From Novisyntrophococcus fermenticellae (GTDB lineage: Bacteria > Bacillota > Clostridia > Lachnospirales > Lachnospiraceae), in assembly GCF_018866245.1 (NCBI RefSeq), contig NZ_CP076458.1:2914001-2978000 (forward strand): 64,000 nucleotides of DNA, written 5' to 3'. The notes under the pieces are model-generated. The model made no database searches and was not told the DNA's origin. It worked only from the letters and a program-made list of their open reading frames with translations. Shown piece by piece: positions 36,302 to 46,488 of the stretch; position 1 is the first letter of the stretch; each line of letters begins with the position of its first letter. Both the position numbers and the translations under genes were made by a program.

Positions 36302-37015
36302 TCAAACCTCACCCCGTAACCGGTTTAATATTCTTTTCTCCATTCTGGATACCTGGACCTGTGAGATGCCCAACATTCCGGCAATATATGACTGCGTATA
36401 GTCACAAAAATATCTCAGATAAATAATCTGACGTTCTTCCGGCTCCAGCTTTTTCAATATTTCTTCTAAAAGCATGCGGTCCACCAGCCTGTCTCCCTCA
36501 CAGACAGGCTCTTCTATCTTATCCATCAGTGACACATCATTGCCTTCTCCCTGATAAATGATTTTATGCAGAGATTCTACCTCAGCACCGGCATCTAACG
36601 CCATGGCTAACTCCTCCACTGACTGCTGTATTTCTTCTGCGATTTCATTTAAGCTTGGTTCACGCCCAAGTCTGCGCTCCAGGATTTCCCTTGCAGTGTA
36701 TGCTTTAAACGCTGTTTCTTTTAAAGAGCGGCTGACCTTAATCATACCGTCATCTCTTAAAAATCTTTTTATTTCCCCTGTGATCATAGGAACTGCATAA
36801 GTGGAGAATTTAACATCGAATCCCACATCAAATTTATCAATTGCTTTTAGTAACCCGATGCTTCCTATCTGCACCAGATCTTCCATCTCCGCTCCCCGGT
36901 TTCTAAACCTCTTGACTACGCTGTATACCAGCCCCAGGTTCTGTTCTACTAAGGTATCTCTCGCCTCTTTATCCCCCGTATGTGCCCGTTCTATCAACAT
37001 AAGGGTATGATCCAT
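36302..37015 (-). CDS. sigF: RNA polymerase sporulation sigma factor SigF
   Basis: Forespore-specific sigma factor of 237 residues. Regions 2 (GLVYSVVKRFRNRGAEMEDL, KAIDKFDVGFDVKFSTYAVP), 3 and 4 (IIYLRYFCDYTQSYIAGMLG, QVQVSRMEKRILNRL) are intact. It is held inactive by SpoIIAB until SpoIIAA is dephosphorylated. Confidence 0.97.
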   Translation of the reverse strand: MDHTLMLIERAHTGDKEARDTLVEQNLGLVYSVVKRFRNRGAEMEDLVQIGSIGLLKAIDKFDVGFDVKFSTYAVPMITGEIKRFLRDDGMIKVSRSLKETAFKAYTAREILERRLGREPSLNEIAEEIQQSVEELAMALDAGAEVESLHKIIYQGEGNDVSLMDKIEEPVCEGDRLVDRMLLEEILKKLEPEERQIIYLRYFCDYTQSYIAGMLGISQVQVSRMEKRILNRLRGEV

Positions 37016-37024
37016 GGGGTCCTC

Positions 37025-37468
37025 CTATTCAAAGGGACTGCTGCCGCAGCCGACATGCTTCATCATATGCACCTGAGTGCCCGCTCCCGGTTCAGAGACC
37101 ACCGTCACCTCATCCATAAAAGCCTCCATAAAAGCAAATCCCATACCTGAGCGTTCCATCTCCGGTTTTGTGGTAAATAACGGCTCCATGGCTTTCGCTA
37201 CATCCTCTATTCCCTTCCCATAATCAATCACCGTCACATACAAATCATGTTCAATAATCTTGCATTCTATCCGAATTTTATGTACGCCCTCGTCATATGC
37301 ATGAATGATGGCATTCGTAATAGCCTCTGATACTGCTGTCTTCAAATCCGCCACCTCTTCAAGTGTGGGGTTCATCTGCGTACAAAACGCCGCTACTGCC
37401 ACTCTTGCAAACCCTTCGTTGCAGGAACGGCTGTCAAATTCAATTACCATTTCATTGGTGTTTTCCAT
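37025..37468 (-). CDS. spoIIAB: Anti-sigma F factor SpoIIAB
   Basis: GHKL serine kinase of 147 residues that binds SigF and phosphorylates SpoIIAA. ATP-site motifs: VSEAITNAIIHAYDEGV (N box), VIDYGKGIED (G1), and ERSGMGFAFMEAFMDEV (G2). Confidence 0.97.
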   Translation of the reverse strand: MENTNEMVIEFDSRSCNEGFARVAVAAFCTQMNPTLEEVADLKTAVSEAITNAIIHAYDEGVHKIRIECKIIEHDLYVTVIDYGKGIEDVAKAMEPLFTTKPEMERSGMGFAFMEAFMDEVTVVSEPGAGTQVHMMKHVGCGSSPFE

Positions 37469-37515
37469 CGTTAATAATAACCTCCTTATAATCTGTTATT
37501 TTGGGTTACACAATC

Positions 37516-37833
37516 CTAATTTTTCTTTAATTCTATGGGAATCACTTTGTAAATTCCCGAAAGCTGAAGGATTTTTGCGACTCTCTCTTTTACATGAACT
37601 GCTCTTACCGACCCTCCCATCTGGTTCATACTTCGATATCTTCCCATGATCATACCTATACCTGAACTATCCATAAACCGGGTATCACCAAAGTCAAAAA
37701 TAACTTCACGAATTCTCTGACTCTCCAGAATCCGTTCAGAACCCTCCCTGATTTTTTCTGCGCTGTGGTGATCCAGCTCTTCAGGAATTCTGATTGTTAG
37801 TATGCTCCCCTTTACCTGAAATAATTCCTCCAT
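37516..37833 (-). CDS. spoIIAA: Anti-anti-sigma factor SpoIIAA
   Basis: STAS-domain protein of 105 residues, with the phosphorylatable serine in DTRFMDSSGIGMIMGRY. First gene of a single run through spoVAE. No convincing sigma-H or Spo0A site could be fixed by eye upstream. Confidence 0.96.
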   Translation of the reverse strand: MEELFQVKGSILTIRIPEELDHHSAEKIREGSERILESQRIREVIFDFGDTRFMDSSGIGMIMGRYRSMNQMGGSVRAVHVKERVAKILQLSGIYKVIPIELKKN

Positions 37834-37911
37834 TTTATACCCCTTTCCTTATTTATTTCGATACAGAAAACCTGCCACCGGCAGCTTTCCTTGCATACTT
37901 TGGTATACAAA

Positions 37912-37943
37912 GGCGGGGACGCGTATTTTTACGCATCCCCGCC
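37912..37943 (-). terminator. Hairpin between the TPR gene and spoIIAA
   Basis: A 14-bp stem GGCGGGGATGCGTA/TACGCGTCCCCGCC with one G-U pair at 37912-37943 and a very short T run. It lies about 35 bp past the TPR gene stop codon and likely ends the folC unit. Confidence 0.7.
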
Positions 37944-37979
37944 TCAGAGGTTTCTCTTAATCAATCCGTAAGTATAAAA

Positions 37980-39452
37980 CTATTCCCCGTCAGGAACACC
38001 TCCCGTAGTATCATCTCCTATATCTTCCCCATCATCATTGCCTGTGTCTTCCGTAGTCGTATCTCCTGTAGTGCCCCCAAGCTGTTTAATAAAGTTCTGG
38101 GCACTGGCAGCACGTTTTGTTTTTGGAAACTTGGATATTATTTCCTGAAAATTGGCTATCGCATTCTGGGTGTCACCCGCATAACGGTAAGAATGTGCCA
38201 GCAAGTTCAACACTGTGAAATCATCCGCATTCATCTCTTTTGCTTTTGACAATTTATCAATTGCTGTTACATAATCTGCATTGTCAAAAGACTCCTGACC
38301 GTCTTTAAGCAGCTGTTTAAACATCGTGGTCTGGATATTACCGTAAATCTTGTCATAGACAGCCTTTGCATCCACAGAGAGCAGCTCTGTATTCATACCT
38401 TCGAGTGCCTTGGCCGCCTGGTCATATTTTTCACTGTTATAGGCAGAAAATGCCTTAATCAAGTTTTCATAAGCAGCTGTCTTTTCCCCTGCTTCACTAA
38501 TCTGCTGCTGTGCAGAGGCCACTGTATTGTCCGACTCTTCAATCTGCCTCTTTAAGTCTGTAATCTGTGTCTCCTGGCTCGCCATCGTGTTGCTGTATTC
38601 CACTATTTTTTCATTGGCACCACGGTTTATTCCCTGTTTCAACGATGGAACCACCAGAAACCATACGACCAGTCCACCCACTACCAGACCCAGCCCGATA
38701 TTTAAAAGTGTAGCGGCTACAGAACTTTCACGAAAAGTAGGCGTCTGAATCACCGTCATATTTTCCATAGGTTCTTCTTGGGCCAGTTCTCCCTTTCTGG
38801 ACTTGAAAAATCGTCTGGGTTCCAGGCTGGTTACTGTACCGGTCTGTTCATCCACCTCTTTCAGGAATCGCAGCGAAGTGGAATTCGTCTTATCAATACG
38901 CATTGCTTTCTTTAATATTTTACGGGCTTTTTCGTATTCTTCCCTTTTTAAATAGATCAGAGCCAGCAGATGGCAGCCTTTTATAAGCTTTGGGTTCTGG
39001 TTCAATATTTTTTTCAGCTGAATAGCCGCTACATCTTCGTTGCCTTCCCTGCAGCATTTCAATGCAGTGTTATATTTCTTGATTGTCTGATTAATCATGT
39101 CCAGTTTTGCCGGTTCCGCCTGCAGTTTCTGAATATACTCTGTTGCCATATTCTGTTCCGGCAGAATATTCTTACTGATAATCCATTCACTTAAGGCCGC
39201 TACTGCCTCACCGGTTTCAAAATAAACCAGTCCCAGAAGGTTTCTGGCCGGTATGTTCAGTTTGTTATACCTCAAACTCTGCTTTAATAAATCAATGGCA
39301 CCGGACAAGTCTCTGATTTCCGCTTTATCCAACCCCTGATTATAATACAGGACAGAAAGCTGGAGCGCTTTTCTTTGAACACCCAGATCAAATCCACATA
39401 CCGGACAAACTTGAGCACCGCTGACCGCAGCACCGCAATTCATACAATTCAT
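37980..39452 (-). CDS. Zinc-ribbon TPR membrane protein
   Basis: A 490-residue protein. The N-terminal zinc ribbon has two CxxC pairs (CMNC, CPVC). Residues about 28-205 form TPR repeats (for example SGAIDLLKQSLRYNKLNIPA and YEKARKILKKAMRIDKTNST). A single membrane helix (about 248-268) is followed by a coiled coil (NTMASQETQITDLKRQIEES) and a second TPR block to about 455. The end is acidic and Gly/Thr-rich. This is a membrane-anchored scaffold with repeats on both sides; partner and role are unknown. It overlaps the small upstream gene by 4 bp, so it is translated in the folC operon. Confidence 0.8.
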   Translation of the reverse strand: MNCMNCGAAVSGAQVCPVCGFDLGVQRKALQLSVLYYNQGLDKAEIRDLSGAIDLLKQSLRYNKLNIPARNLLGLVYFETGEAVAALSEWIISKNILPEQNMATEYIQKLQAEPAKLDMINQTIKKYNTALKCCREGNEDVAAIQLKKILNQNPKLIKGCHLLALIYLKREEYEKARKILKKAMRIDKTNSTSLRFLKEVDEQTGTVTSLEPRRFFKSRKGELAQEEPMENMTVIQTPTFRESSVAATLLNIGLGLVVGGLVVWFLVVPSLKQGINRGANEKIVEYSNTMASQETQITDLKRQIEESDNTVASAQQQISEAGEKTAAYENLIKAFSAYNSEKYDQAAKALEGMNTELLSVDAKAVYDKIYGNIQTTMFKQLLKDGQESFDNADYVTAIDKLSKAKEMNADDFTVLNLLAHSYRYAGDTQNAIANFQEIISKFPKTKRAASAQNFIKQLGGTTGDTTTEDTGNDDGEDIGDDTTGGVPDGE

Positions 39453-39607
39453 AGTGACTCCTTTGATTCCTGGTCATTACGTGTTTTCAGCATCTCCTTG
39501 AGAATGTCAATGACATCTGTCAAATCCCGGCTGTATATGGCACTTTCAACTTCATCCACATCCAGAAGCGGCTTAAATTTCTTTAACTCTTCCTCATAAT
39601 TAATCAT
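39449..39607 (-). CDS. Small 52-residue protein between folC and the TPR gene
   Basis: Starts MINYEEELKKFKPLLDVDEV and ends NDQESKESL. ATG is preceded by GGAGGAAAG at ideal distance, and its stop overlaps the next ATG (ATGA). It is highly charged and probably helical. These signals make it a real gene. I recognise no family; it may be a partner of the TPR protein. Confidence 0.75.
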   Translation of the reverse strand: MINYEEELKKFKPLLDVDEVESAIYSRDLTDVIDILKEMLKTRNDQESKESL

Positions 39608-39625
39608 TCTTTCCTCCATGGGCAG

Positions 39626-40921
39626 CTAGTACCCCGCCCTGCTGCCAAGATAGTTTTTCAGTTCTCCGGCCAGATATAGGGATCCTACACAGAACAGCAT
39701 GCCATCTCCTTTTTCACGATATGCAGCTTCGAAAGCATGTCCCACATCCGGTTCTGACATCACCCGATGACATCCTGATTCAAGAAACAACTGAGCGAGT
39801 TCCTCTGCCGGAACACCCCGGCTGCCCCCTATACAAGTGGTAATCACCTGTTCCGGGCGAATACCTGCTTCTATTTCCTGAATCATGTCTTTATATCGTT
39901 TATCATGGACAGCAGAAAACAATATCGTTATTTTATGACTGTTCTGAAAACTACGGACAGTCTTTACAAATTCGGCTACTCCATCTTCATTGTGAGCCCC
40001 ATCTATAATCACACCCGGCAATACCGTCTCCATCCGGCCGGGCCACCTCGCGGCTGCTATCCCCTCCGCCAGGACATTCTTCGGAATATGATGCACTGGC
40101 TCCAGATTCCGCATGGTAAAATAAGCCAGTGCGGCATTCATCATCTGATATCTCGCTATATAAGGAATTTGTAACTGCACAGTCTCGTTTTCATATTGGA
40201 AATCAAATGTAATGCCTGCTTTTGTCTGTGTCTTCACCGTATACATATCCGGTTTTAATTCATAGGAAGGACTGCATGACGCACCAGCCTGTCCGGCGAT
40301 GACCTCTGACGCCTCCTTGCTATGTCCATCATAGATAACAGGCACCTCCGGCTTTATGATTCCGGCTTTCTCACCTGCGATTTCGGAAATGGTCTCTCCG
40401 AGATATTCTGTATGATCTCTGCTGATGGATGTGATGATACAGGCCAATGGCTTTTCCACCACATTCGTGGCATCCAGCCGCCCGCCCAATCCGGTCTCAA
40501 GTATCACATACTCCGTATGCTTCTTTTTAAAAATATACATTCCCATCAGGAACAGCATTTCAAAATAGCTGGGATGTACACTTCCATCAGCTATAAACCC
40601 ATCCACCACCTTTTTTGTCTCCGCAAAAGCTTCGAGAAACAGAGCATCATCTACCATTTCCTGGTTGATCATGTATCGTTCGTTAATTTTAATCAGATGG
40701 GGTGAGGTAAACAATCCACAGCTGCAGCCACCCATCAAAAGCATAGAATTCAGATAGGAGCAAACACTTCCCTTTCCGTTAGTTCCTGCCACGTGTATAA
40801 TTTTCAGTCTCTTATGAGGATCACCCATACGGCGCAGCAATTCTCTGGTGTGTTCAGGTGGATTTTTAGTCGTAAACTTTGGTATTTCTTCTATATAGTT
40901 AACCGCTTCTGTATAATTCAA
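39626..40921 (-). CDS. folC: Bifunctional folylpolyglutamate synthase/dihydrofolate synthase
   Basis: Adds glutamate to folates, and may also make dihydrofolate from dihydropteroate. The protein is 431 residues, with the Mur-ligase P-loop HVAGTNGKGSVCSYLNSML, FTSPHLIKINERYMINQ and ILETGLGGRLDATNVV. The start codon appears to be TTG with CAGGAG at 7 nt (TTG AAT TAT ACA). The 5' leader carries three copies of a 94-bp hairpin repeat. Confidence 0.94.
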   Translation of the reverse strand: MNYTEAVNYIEEIPKFTTKNPPEHTRELLRRMGDPHKRLKIIHVAGTNGKGSVCSYLNSMLLMGGCSCGLFTSPHLIKINERYMINQEMVDDALFLEAFAETKKVVDGFIADGSVHPSYFEMLFLMGMYIFKKKHTEYVILETGLGGRLDATNVVEKPLACIITSISRDHTEYLGETISEIAGEKAGIIKPEVPVIYDGHSKEASEVIAGQAGASCSPSYELKPDMYTVKTQTKAGITFDFQYENETVQLQIPYIARYQMMNAALAYFTMRNLEPVHHIPKNVLAEGIAAARWPGRMETVLPGVIIDGAHNEDGVAEFVKTVRSFQNSHKITILFSAVHDKRYKDMIQEIEAGIRPEQVITTCIGGSRGVPAEELAQLFLESGCHRVMSEPDVGHAFEAAYREKGDGMLFCVGSLYLAGELKNYLGSRAGY

Positions 40922-40938
40922 ACTTTTACTCCTGTTTC

Positions 40939-41220
40939 TTCCTTTCCCCTTCGGGCAAAAACTCAGAACCTCCGGTTCTTCGTTAACTTATCGGGTGAAA
41001 ACAAATGTCTCCTTCGGAGCCGCTTGTTTTCCTTCCTTTCCCCTTCGGGCAAAAACTCAGAACCTCCGGTTCTTCGTTAACTTATCGGGTGAAAACAAAT
41101 GTCTCCTTCGGAGCCGCTTGTTTTCCTTCCTTTCCCCTTCGGGCAAAAACTCAGAACCTCCGGTTCTTCGTTAACTTATCGGGTGAAAACAAATGTCTCC
41201 TTCGGAGCCGCTTGTTTTCC
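40939..41220. repeat. Three tandem copies of a 94-bp hairpin repeat upstream of folC
   Basis: Units at 40939-41032, 41033-41126 and 41127-41220, identical as far as I can read. In the minus (transcribed) direction each unit can form three hairpins: a stem AAAACAA/TTGTTTT enclosing CTCCGAAGGAG, AGAACC-GGA-GGTTCT, and GCCCGAAGGGG. The array lies between the predicted folC promoter and the folC start. It has no unique spacers, so it is not CRISPR. Confidence 0.95.
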
Positions 41221-41234
41221 TTCCGATAAGTTAC

Positions 41235-41262
41235 ATTATAATATAGTAGTAAAATATGTCCA
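41235..41262 (-). promoter_or_regulatory. Predicted promoter of folC
   Basis: -35 TGGACA (41257-41262), 16-bp spacer, -10 TATAAT (41235-41240). Transcription from here would pass through all three 94-bp repeats before folC. Confidence 0.55.
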
Positions 41263-41291
41263 TAGTTTTTTGGTTTTTTTCTTCGACACTT

Positions 41292-41312
41292 TTTCCTGTT
41301 TGTGACAGGAAT
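41292..41312 (-). terminator. Hairpin after the LtaS-type gene
   Basis: Arms TTCCTGT/ACAGGAA flank a short loop about 40 bp past the stop codon. A larger pairing GACAC/GTGTC surrounds it. There is no clear T run in the minus direction, so terminator function is uncertain. Confidence 0.4.
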
Positions 41313-41351
41313 CGTTTTGTGGTGTCGTTTCCGGGTATTCCCGGGTATGCT

Positions 41352-43463
41352 TTAGGGGTTAGTGTCAGCAGGTTGTTCGGGTGGTGTATCTGTTCCTTCT
41401 GGGTTTGCAGAGGGTGTCAGTGTATCCTGGGGTAATGGTGATGGGGTCGGTATAGCAAGTGGTTCTTTGAAGATAATTGCAGCAGAGCGGGAAAGTACTT
41501 TCTTGGTCGAAGAATTGCTTTGCTGTGCAACATCTATTTTATCCCCTTCCTTCAGTTCCACATCCTTCACCAGGAGTTGTGTATTACTGATGAAGATTGT
41601 CCCCTCCGCAAGCTCTTCATTCACCTCCAGCTTACTGGATGCCGTGAAGTTTTCACCGGTGACGGAATAGGTTCCGTCCGCAATTTTGGATACCTCGCCT
41701 ATGGTGACTGGTAATACCCCCAGAGTCATATCACTTTTCGTATAAGGATTCTCTCCGCCGTAGGCATATTTCTTCCCATAAAGCAAATCATATTGTAATG
41801 CTTCCAGATCCACCTGATAGTTCTTTGTGTTTCTGCGTGCCTGATGGTACCGGAAGATGGTTCCGTCATGAATTCCTATGCGATTGAACACCTCAGCCGC
41901 CATTTGGTAGGCCGACAGATTCTTATCCTTTTTCTCAAGCCCCATGTTGTCCCACATGACATACTGCGTCTGGAAAAGGTAACGGTTTTTTACATCTTTA
42001 ATCTCCAGACCCATAGTAGGAAGGTGGTCTCCATACATAACCAAAATTACGGGTTCAGGATAATTTGCCAGAGTATCCGTGAGATTCTTAACAAATTGAT
42101 CCATCTCGTGAATTTCATTCACATAATACTCCCAGGAATAATTATTCTTCTCCTTGTCATCAGCTCCTGTTACTGTGATTTCGGGATTCTCCAAAATAGG
42201 TTCCGTGGGATAGTCTCCATGTCCCTGCACGGAAACCGTATATACATAGTCGGGGCCTTCTGAAGAGCCCAGACATTTTACAATTTCATCAGTAAGTATA
42301 TGATCCTTGACCCAGCCTGTCTCTGTGGTATCCGAGATATCCGGCATGTATTCCTCTGAGGTGAAAGAATCAAAGCCCAGCATAGGGAATACGGATTTTC
42401 TGGAATAGAAATTTGCCTCGTTATTATGGATGGCATGGGTCGCATATCCCAGATTCTTCAATACATATGGCGCACTTTCGCATGTTGTATCCTTTAAAAT
42501 AGTTTTATAGGGATATTCTCCAGGTCCAAAATAACGGAGGCTCATGCCGGTGATTGATTCAAATTCTGTATTTGCAGTACCTGCTCCAACAGCGGGAACC
42601 CGAAAATAGCCCGAAGAGTAGTCTCTCATCAACTGCCGGAAATTAGGAATCGGATCCTCTGAGATATTCAGGAAGTTTACCAGCTCAGGATCAAAAAAAG
42701 ATTCTAACTGTAAAAATATTATATTTGGCTGCTTCTCCAACAATGAGTCCTTCGTATCGCCCTCGCTCTTTACAATATTATCAATCAGATTTTCAGAATA
42801 ACCGTTGGGCTCAGAGATTCCTGTGTCAAAGAGCGTAACGGCCAGACAATAAGGATATCCATAATCCTGATACGCAAATGCAATATTTCCAAAGTAATTG
42901 GATAGGATTCGCTTTTCCAGCACCACTTTTGTAGCTCCGGAAAACAGCAGAACGGTTCCAATAACCAGAGAAAGATTTACCACCCAATGAATTTTTCCCC
43001 TGAACTTAGGGCCCTTTACCCACAGCCATACAAAGAACAGCAGAAGTAGTACCAGCAGGATAACTACAAACACAAGCATGGTGGGTGATAAATACTTATT
43101 CATGATTTTAGCCGCGTCACTTAACAGCTTTAAATCAGGACCCGTAAAGGGAGTTACACGGTTTGCCAACAGCACTCCATTGATAATTCCAAGAATAAGC
43201 CAGAATGCACCTACGATAAGGCGTACCAACGTTCTCCTTCGAAACAGATATGCAATCATTGAAGTTGTAAAAATCAAAAATGCATTGTACAAAAATACCC
43301 AGGGACGACTAATCATATAGACCCATGCATCCGCCAATGAGTGGCGGGATATGGCCTCAATGACAAAGTAAAGCATACAGCAGCCCAGGGCCTGCAGAAG
43401 CAGTGAAATCCTGTTGCAAAAAGCGGACACTTTCTGCCAGTTAATCTTTTTTAATATCTTCAT
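41352..43463 (-). CDS. LtaS-type phosphoglycerol transferase (sulfatase family membrane protein)
   Basis: A 703-residue polytopic membrane enzyme: five predicted N-terminal helices to about residue 180, then an extracellular sulfatase-fold domain. Catalytic features: PNIIFLQLESFFD (metal Glu254), the nucleophile region GAGTANTEFE (Thr296) and MYGDHLPTMG (metal Asp/His). It likely moves glycerol-phosphate from phosphatidylglycerol onto a lipoteichoic acid or a related polymer. Unlike standard LtaS it carries an extra C-terminal domain (about 570-660) and a Pro/Thr-rich tail (PTPSPLPQDTLTPSANP). It follows valS by 33 bp and is probably cotranscribed with it. Confidence 0.88.
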   Translation of the reverse strand: MKILKKINWQKVSAFCNRISLLLQALGCCMLYFVIEAISRHSLADAWVYMISRPWVFLYNAFLIFTTSMIAYLFRRRTLVRLIVGAFWLILGIINGVLLANRVTPFTGPDLKLLSDAAKIMNKYLSPTMLVFVVILLVLLLLFFVWLWVKGPKFRGKIHWVVNLSLVIGTVLLFSGATKVVLEKRILSNYFGNIAFAYQDYGYPYCLAVTLFDTGISEPNGYSENLIDNIVKSEGDTKDSLLEKQPNIIFLQLESFFDPELVNFLNISEDPIPNFRQLMRDYSSGYFRVPAVGAGTANTEFESITGMSLRYFGPGEYPYKTILKDTTCESAPYVLKNLGYATHAIHNNEANFYSRKSVFPMLGFDSFTSEEYMPDISDTTETGWVKDHILTDEIVKCLGSSEGPDYVYTVSVQGHGDYPTEPILENPEITVTGADDKEKNNYSWEYYVNEIHEMDQFVKNLTDTLANYPEPVILVMYGDHLPTMGLEIKDVKNRYLFQTQYVMWDNMGLEKKDKNLSAYQMAAEVFNRIGIHDGTIFRYHQARRNTKNYQVDLEALQYDLLYGKKYAYGGENPYTKSDMTLGVLPVTIGEVSKIADGTYSVTGENFTASSKLEVNEELAEGTIFISNTQLLVKDVELKEGDKIDVAQQSNSSTKKVLSRSAAIIFKEPLAIPTPSPLPQDTLTPSANPEGTDTPPEQPADTNP

Positions 43464-43496
43464 AATAATCTCCTCGTTGGAACAGCCTCCACACTA

Positions 43497-46145
43497 TCAG
43501 GAAATCTGTGTCAGCCGCTCCTTCACCTGTTCCATCATCTTCCGATAATTTTCCAGCTTATCTTTCTCTTCCTGCACCTTAGCAGCCGGTGCCTTGTTTA
43601 CGAACTTTTCATTCTTAAGCATACCTTCTGAACGTGCAATTTCCTTGCTAAGGCGCAGTTCTTCTTTTTCCAGACGCTCCATCTCTTTTTCGATATCCAC
43701 AAGCTCCGCAAACGGAATATAAAGCGTGGCATTCGGAATCACCGCCGAAATTGCATCCTCCGCAATCCCTTCTTTGTTTGCATATATCAGAACTTCACTG
43801 GCGCCTGAAAGTGTTGCAAAAAAGACCTTACCCGTCTCAAACACGTTCCTGACTTTACACTCCTCAGATACCACGTATACGGATGCTTTTTTGCTTGGCG
43901 GTACATTCATCTGTGTCCGAACCGTACGTACGCCGCGGACTGCTTCTTTTATCATCTCCACTGCATCCTCCTCATCCTGATAGCTCCAGGCCTGCTTCCA
44001 TTCGGGCCAGGCCGAGGTCATAATGGTCTCTTCATTCGGGTTTAAGGTACAGTAAATCTCTTCTGTAATAAATGGCATGTAGGGATGCAGCATCTTCAGC
44101 GCGTTTCCAAGCACTGTCTTCAAGGTCCAGAGGGCAGCAGCCTTTGTGGTGTCTGTCTCACTGTAAAGGCGTGGCTTTACCATCTCAATATACCAGTCAC
44201 AGAATTCCTCCCAGATGAAATCATACACCTTTGAAACAGCAATTCCCAGTTCAAACTTCTCCAGGTTGTCCGTTACCTCCTGTGTCAGTTTATTAACTTT
44301 ACTGAGTATCCACTTGTCAGAACTAGTTAACTTTTGTTCAGCAATCGTGTCGGACACCTCGGCTTTTTCCAGATTCATCAGAATAAATCTGGATGCATTC
44401 CATACCTTGTTGGCAAAATTCCGGCTTGCCTCCACACGCTCCCAATAAAAGCGCATATCATTTCCGGGAGCATTCCCTGTAATCAGTGTCAGGCGCAGTG
44501 CATCCGCACCGTATTTGTCGATAACCTCCAGAGGATCAATTCCATTTCCGAGCGATTTACTCATCTTACGGCCTTCGGAATCCCGCACAAGTCCGTGAAT
44601 CAGCACATGATCAAATGGAGATTGGCCAGTCTGCTCAAGCCCTGAGAAGACCATACGGATTACCCAAAAGAAAATAATATCATATCCTGTCACCAGTACA
44701 TTCGTAGGATAGAAGTACCCCAGTTCCGGCGTCTTATCCGGCCAGCCCAACGTTGAGAACGGCCACAGGGCAGAACTGAACCAGGTGTCCAGTGTGTCCG
44801 GATCCTGCGTCAGATGCGTGCTGCCGCATGCCGGGCACTTTTGAGGAGCTCCACCTCTTTGTACTATCACTTCACCGCATGCATCACAATCGTATGCGGG
44901 AATTCTATGTCCCCACCACAACTGACGGGAAATACACCAGTCACGAATATTCTCCAGCCAGTGCAGATAAGTCTTATCAAAGCGCTCCGGCACAAAGGTC
45001 AAGTCTCCATCTTTCAGCGTCTGAATGGCCGCATCCCCCATCTCCTTCATCTTTACGAACCACTGGGGCTTGATCATCGGCTCAATTGTGGTCTTGCACC
45101 GGTCGTGGATACCTACCGCATGTACATGGTCTGTCACCTTCACTAAAAGCCCCTGCGCCTCCAGATCCTCCACCATGGCTTTTCTGGCTTCATAGCGGTC
45201 CATCCCTGTATACTTCCCACACAATTCGTTCATAGTGGCGTCATCATTCATAATGTTGATTTCTTCCAGATTATGACGCTTTCCCACTTCAAAATCATTA
45301 GGATCATGAGCGGGCGTGATTTTCACACATCCGGTTCCAAACTCCTTGTCCACGTATTCATCTGCAATTACAGGAATTTCCCGGTCTGTAAGCGGCAGCC
45401 TGCAGATCTTTCCGATCAGGTCTTTATACCGCTCATCCTCCGGGTTTACAGCAACGGCAGTATCCCCAAGCAGCGTCTCAGGACGGGTCGTTGCGATTTC
45501 TACATAGCGCCCCTCTTCTCCTGCAATCGGATATCTGATATGCCAGAAATGTCCGGATTGATCTTCGTGCTCCACTTCTGCATCAGAAATTGAGGTCTGG
45601 CATACCGGACACCAGTTGATAATTCTGGAGCCTTTATAGATATAGCCTTTCTCATATAACTTTACAAAGACTTCTTCTACAGCCTTTGAGCAGCCCTCAT
45701 CCATGGTAAAGCGTTCCCGCTCCCAGTCTGCGGAGGAGCCCATCCTCTTTAGCTGTCCTACGATACGGCTTCCATACTCCTCTTTCCACTCCCAGCAGTA
45801 CTTCAAGAACTCTTCCCGTCCGATTTCCTCTTTATCGATGCCTTTTTCTTTCAGCATCTCGGTAACCTTTACTTCTGTTGCAATCGCTGCATGATCTGTA
45901 CCAGGCTGCCACAGAGCCTCATATCCCTGCATTCTCTTAAAGCGAATCAGGATATCCTGCATGGTATTATCCAGTGCATGCCCCATATGCAGCTGCCCCG
46001 TAACATTTGGCGGCGGCATCACGATCGTAAATGGTTTTTTGTCGGGATTTACTTTTGCATGAAAATAGCCTTTATCAATCCACTTCTGATACAACCTGTC
46101 TTCTAAACCTTTGGGATCATAGGTTTTAGCAAGCTCTTTATTCAT
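43497..46145 (-). CDS. valS: Valyl-tRNA synthetase
   Basis: Class I synthetase of 882 residues. HIGH-type motif [21 protein letters not shown] motif [14 protein letters not shown]; zinc-like cysteines CDACGEV and CPACGST in the insert; editing domain around [18 protein letters not shown]-terminal coiled coil ([20 protein letters not shown]). Controlled by the T-box leader directly upstream. Confidence 0.98.
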   Translation of the reverse strand: MNKELAKTYDPKGLEDRLYQKWIDKGYFHAKVNPDKKPFTIVMPPPNVTGQLHMGHALDNTMQDILIRFKRMQGYEALWQPGTDHAAIATEVKVTEMLKEKGIDKEEIGREEFLKYCWEWKEEYGSRIVGQLKRMGSSADWERERFTMDEGCSKAVEEVFVKLYEKGYIYKGSRIINWCPVCQTSISDAEVEHEDQSGHFWHIRYPIAGEEGRYVEIATTRPETLLGDTAVAVNPEDERYKDLIGKICRLPLTDREIPVIADEYVDKEFGTGCVKITPAHDPNDFEVGKRHNLEEINIMNDDATMNELCGKYTGMDRYEARKAMVEDLEAQGLLVKVTDHVHAVGIHDRCKTTIEPMIKPQWFVKMKEMGDAAIQTLKDGDLTFVPERFDKTYLHWLENIRDWCISRQLWWGHRIPAYDCDACGEVIVQRGGAPQKCPACGSTHLTQDPDTLDTWFSSALWPFSTLGWPDKTPELGYFYPTNVLVTGYDIIFFWVIRMVFSGLEQTGQSPFDHVLIHGLVRDSEGRKMSKSLGNGIDPLEVIDKYGADALRLTLITGNAPGNDMRFYWERVEASRNFANKVWNASRFILMNLEKAEVSDTIAEQKLTSSDKWILSKVNKLTQEVTDNLEKFELGIAVSKVYDFIWEEFCDWYIEMVKPRLYSETDTTKAAALWTLKTVLGNALKMLHPYMPFITEEIYCTLNPNEETIMTSAWPEWKQAWSYQDEEDAVEMIKEAVRGVRTVRTQMNVPPSKKASVYVVSEECKVRNVFETGKVFFATLSGASEVLIYANKEGIAEDAISAVIPNATLYIPFAELVDIEKEMERLEKEELRLSKEIARSEGMLKNEKFVNKAPAAKVQEEKDKLENYRKMMEQVKERLTQIS

Positions 46146-46189
46146 CTGATTTTCTCCTTTGAGGTCATATTATGCTGCAAGAGGCAAAA

Positions 46190-46483
46190 TAGAAAAGGGA
46201 ACAAAATTGTGCTAAGCGCAATCTTTGTTCCCACTCATCTTTTATCTGCCCGGCATCGCAGCTTCACACCATAAGGGCGAAGAAACTCCGCGGTACCACC
46301 TTTGTTTATCACTTCATTATCCTTTAACGGGGACTGACCGGGAATGCTTACCGGTATGAATTCAGCACTCCAGTTCAAAAGCTACCTTCCGTAACTGCCT
46401 TCCGGACAATCTCCCAGCCGATGAATCGTCCTCTCTTCGGGCGGCACTTTTACGTACTCCTCTTTCTCATCACTTTTATCTTT
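46190..46483 (-). ncRNA. T-box riboswitch of valS
   Basis: The antiterminator T-box core GGTGGTACCGCGGAG is present in the minus direction (46286-46300). Upstream are stem-I features (GAGAAAGAGGAGTACG, AAGAGAGGA). The terminator is a stem GGGAACAAA...TTTGTTCCC (46198-46206 with 46224-46232) followed by TTTTC. Uncharged tRNA-Val should favour read-through. I could not place the specifier codon with certainty. Confidence 0.93.
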
Positions 46484-46488
46484 TGTTT

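Noticed and set aside
37834..37911. Sigma-H or Spo0A site upstream of spoIIAA
   Set aside because: Expected from Bacillus, but no match close enough to the AGGA...GAAT or TTCGACA patterns could be fixed by eye.
40939..41220. Overlapping plus-strand frames of 68-95 codons with repeated peptide LRFFVNLSGENKC
   Set aside because: They are produced by the 94-bp non-coding repeat, lack a ribosome-binding site, and run against the folC leader.
46190..46232. Inverted repeat as a possible insertion-sequence end
   Set aside because: It is the terminator of the valS T-box, confirmed by the T-box core and position.
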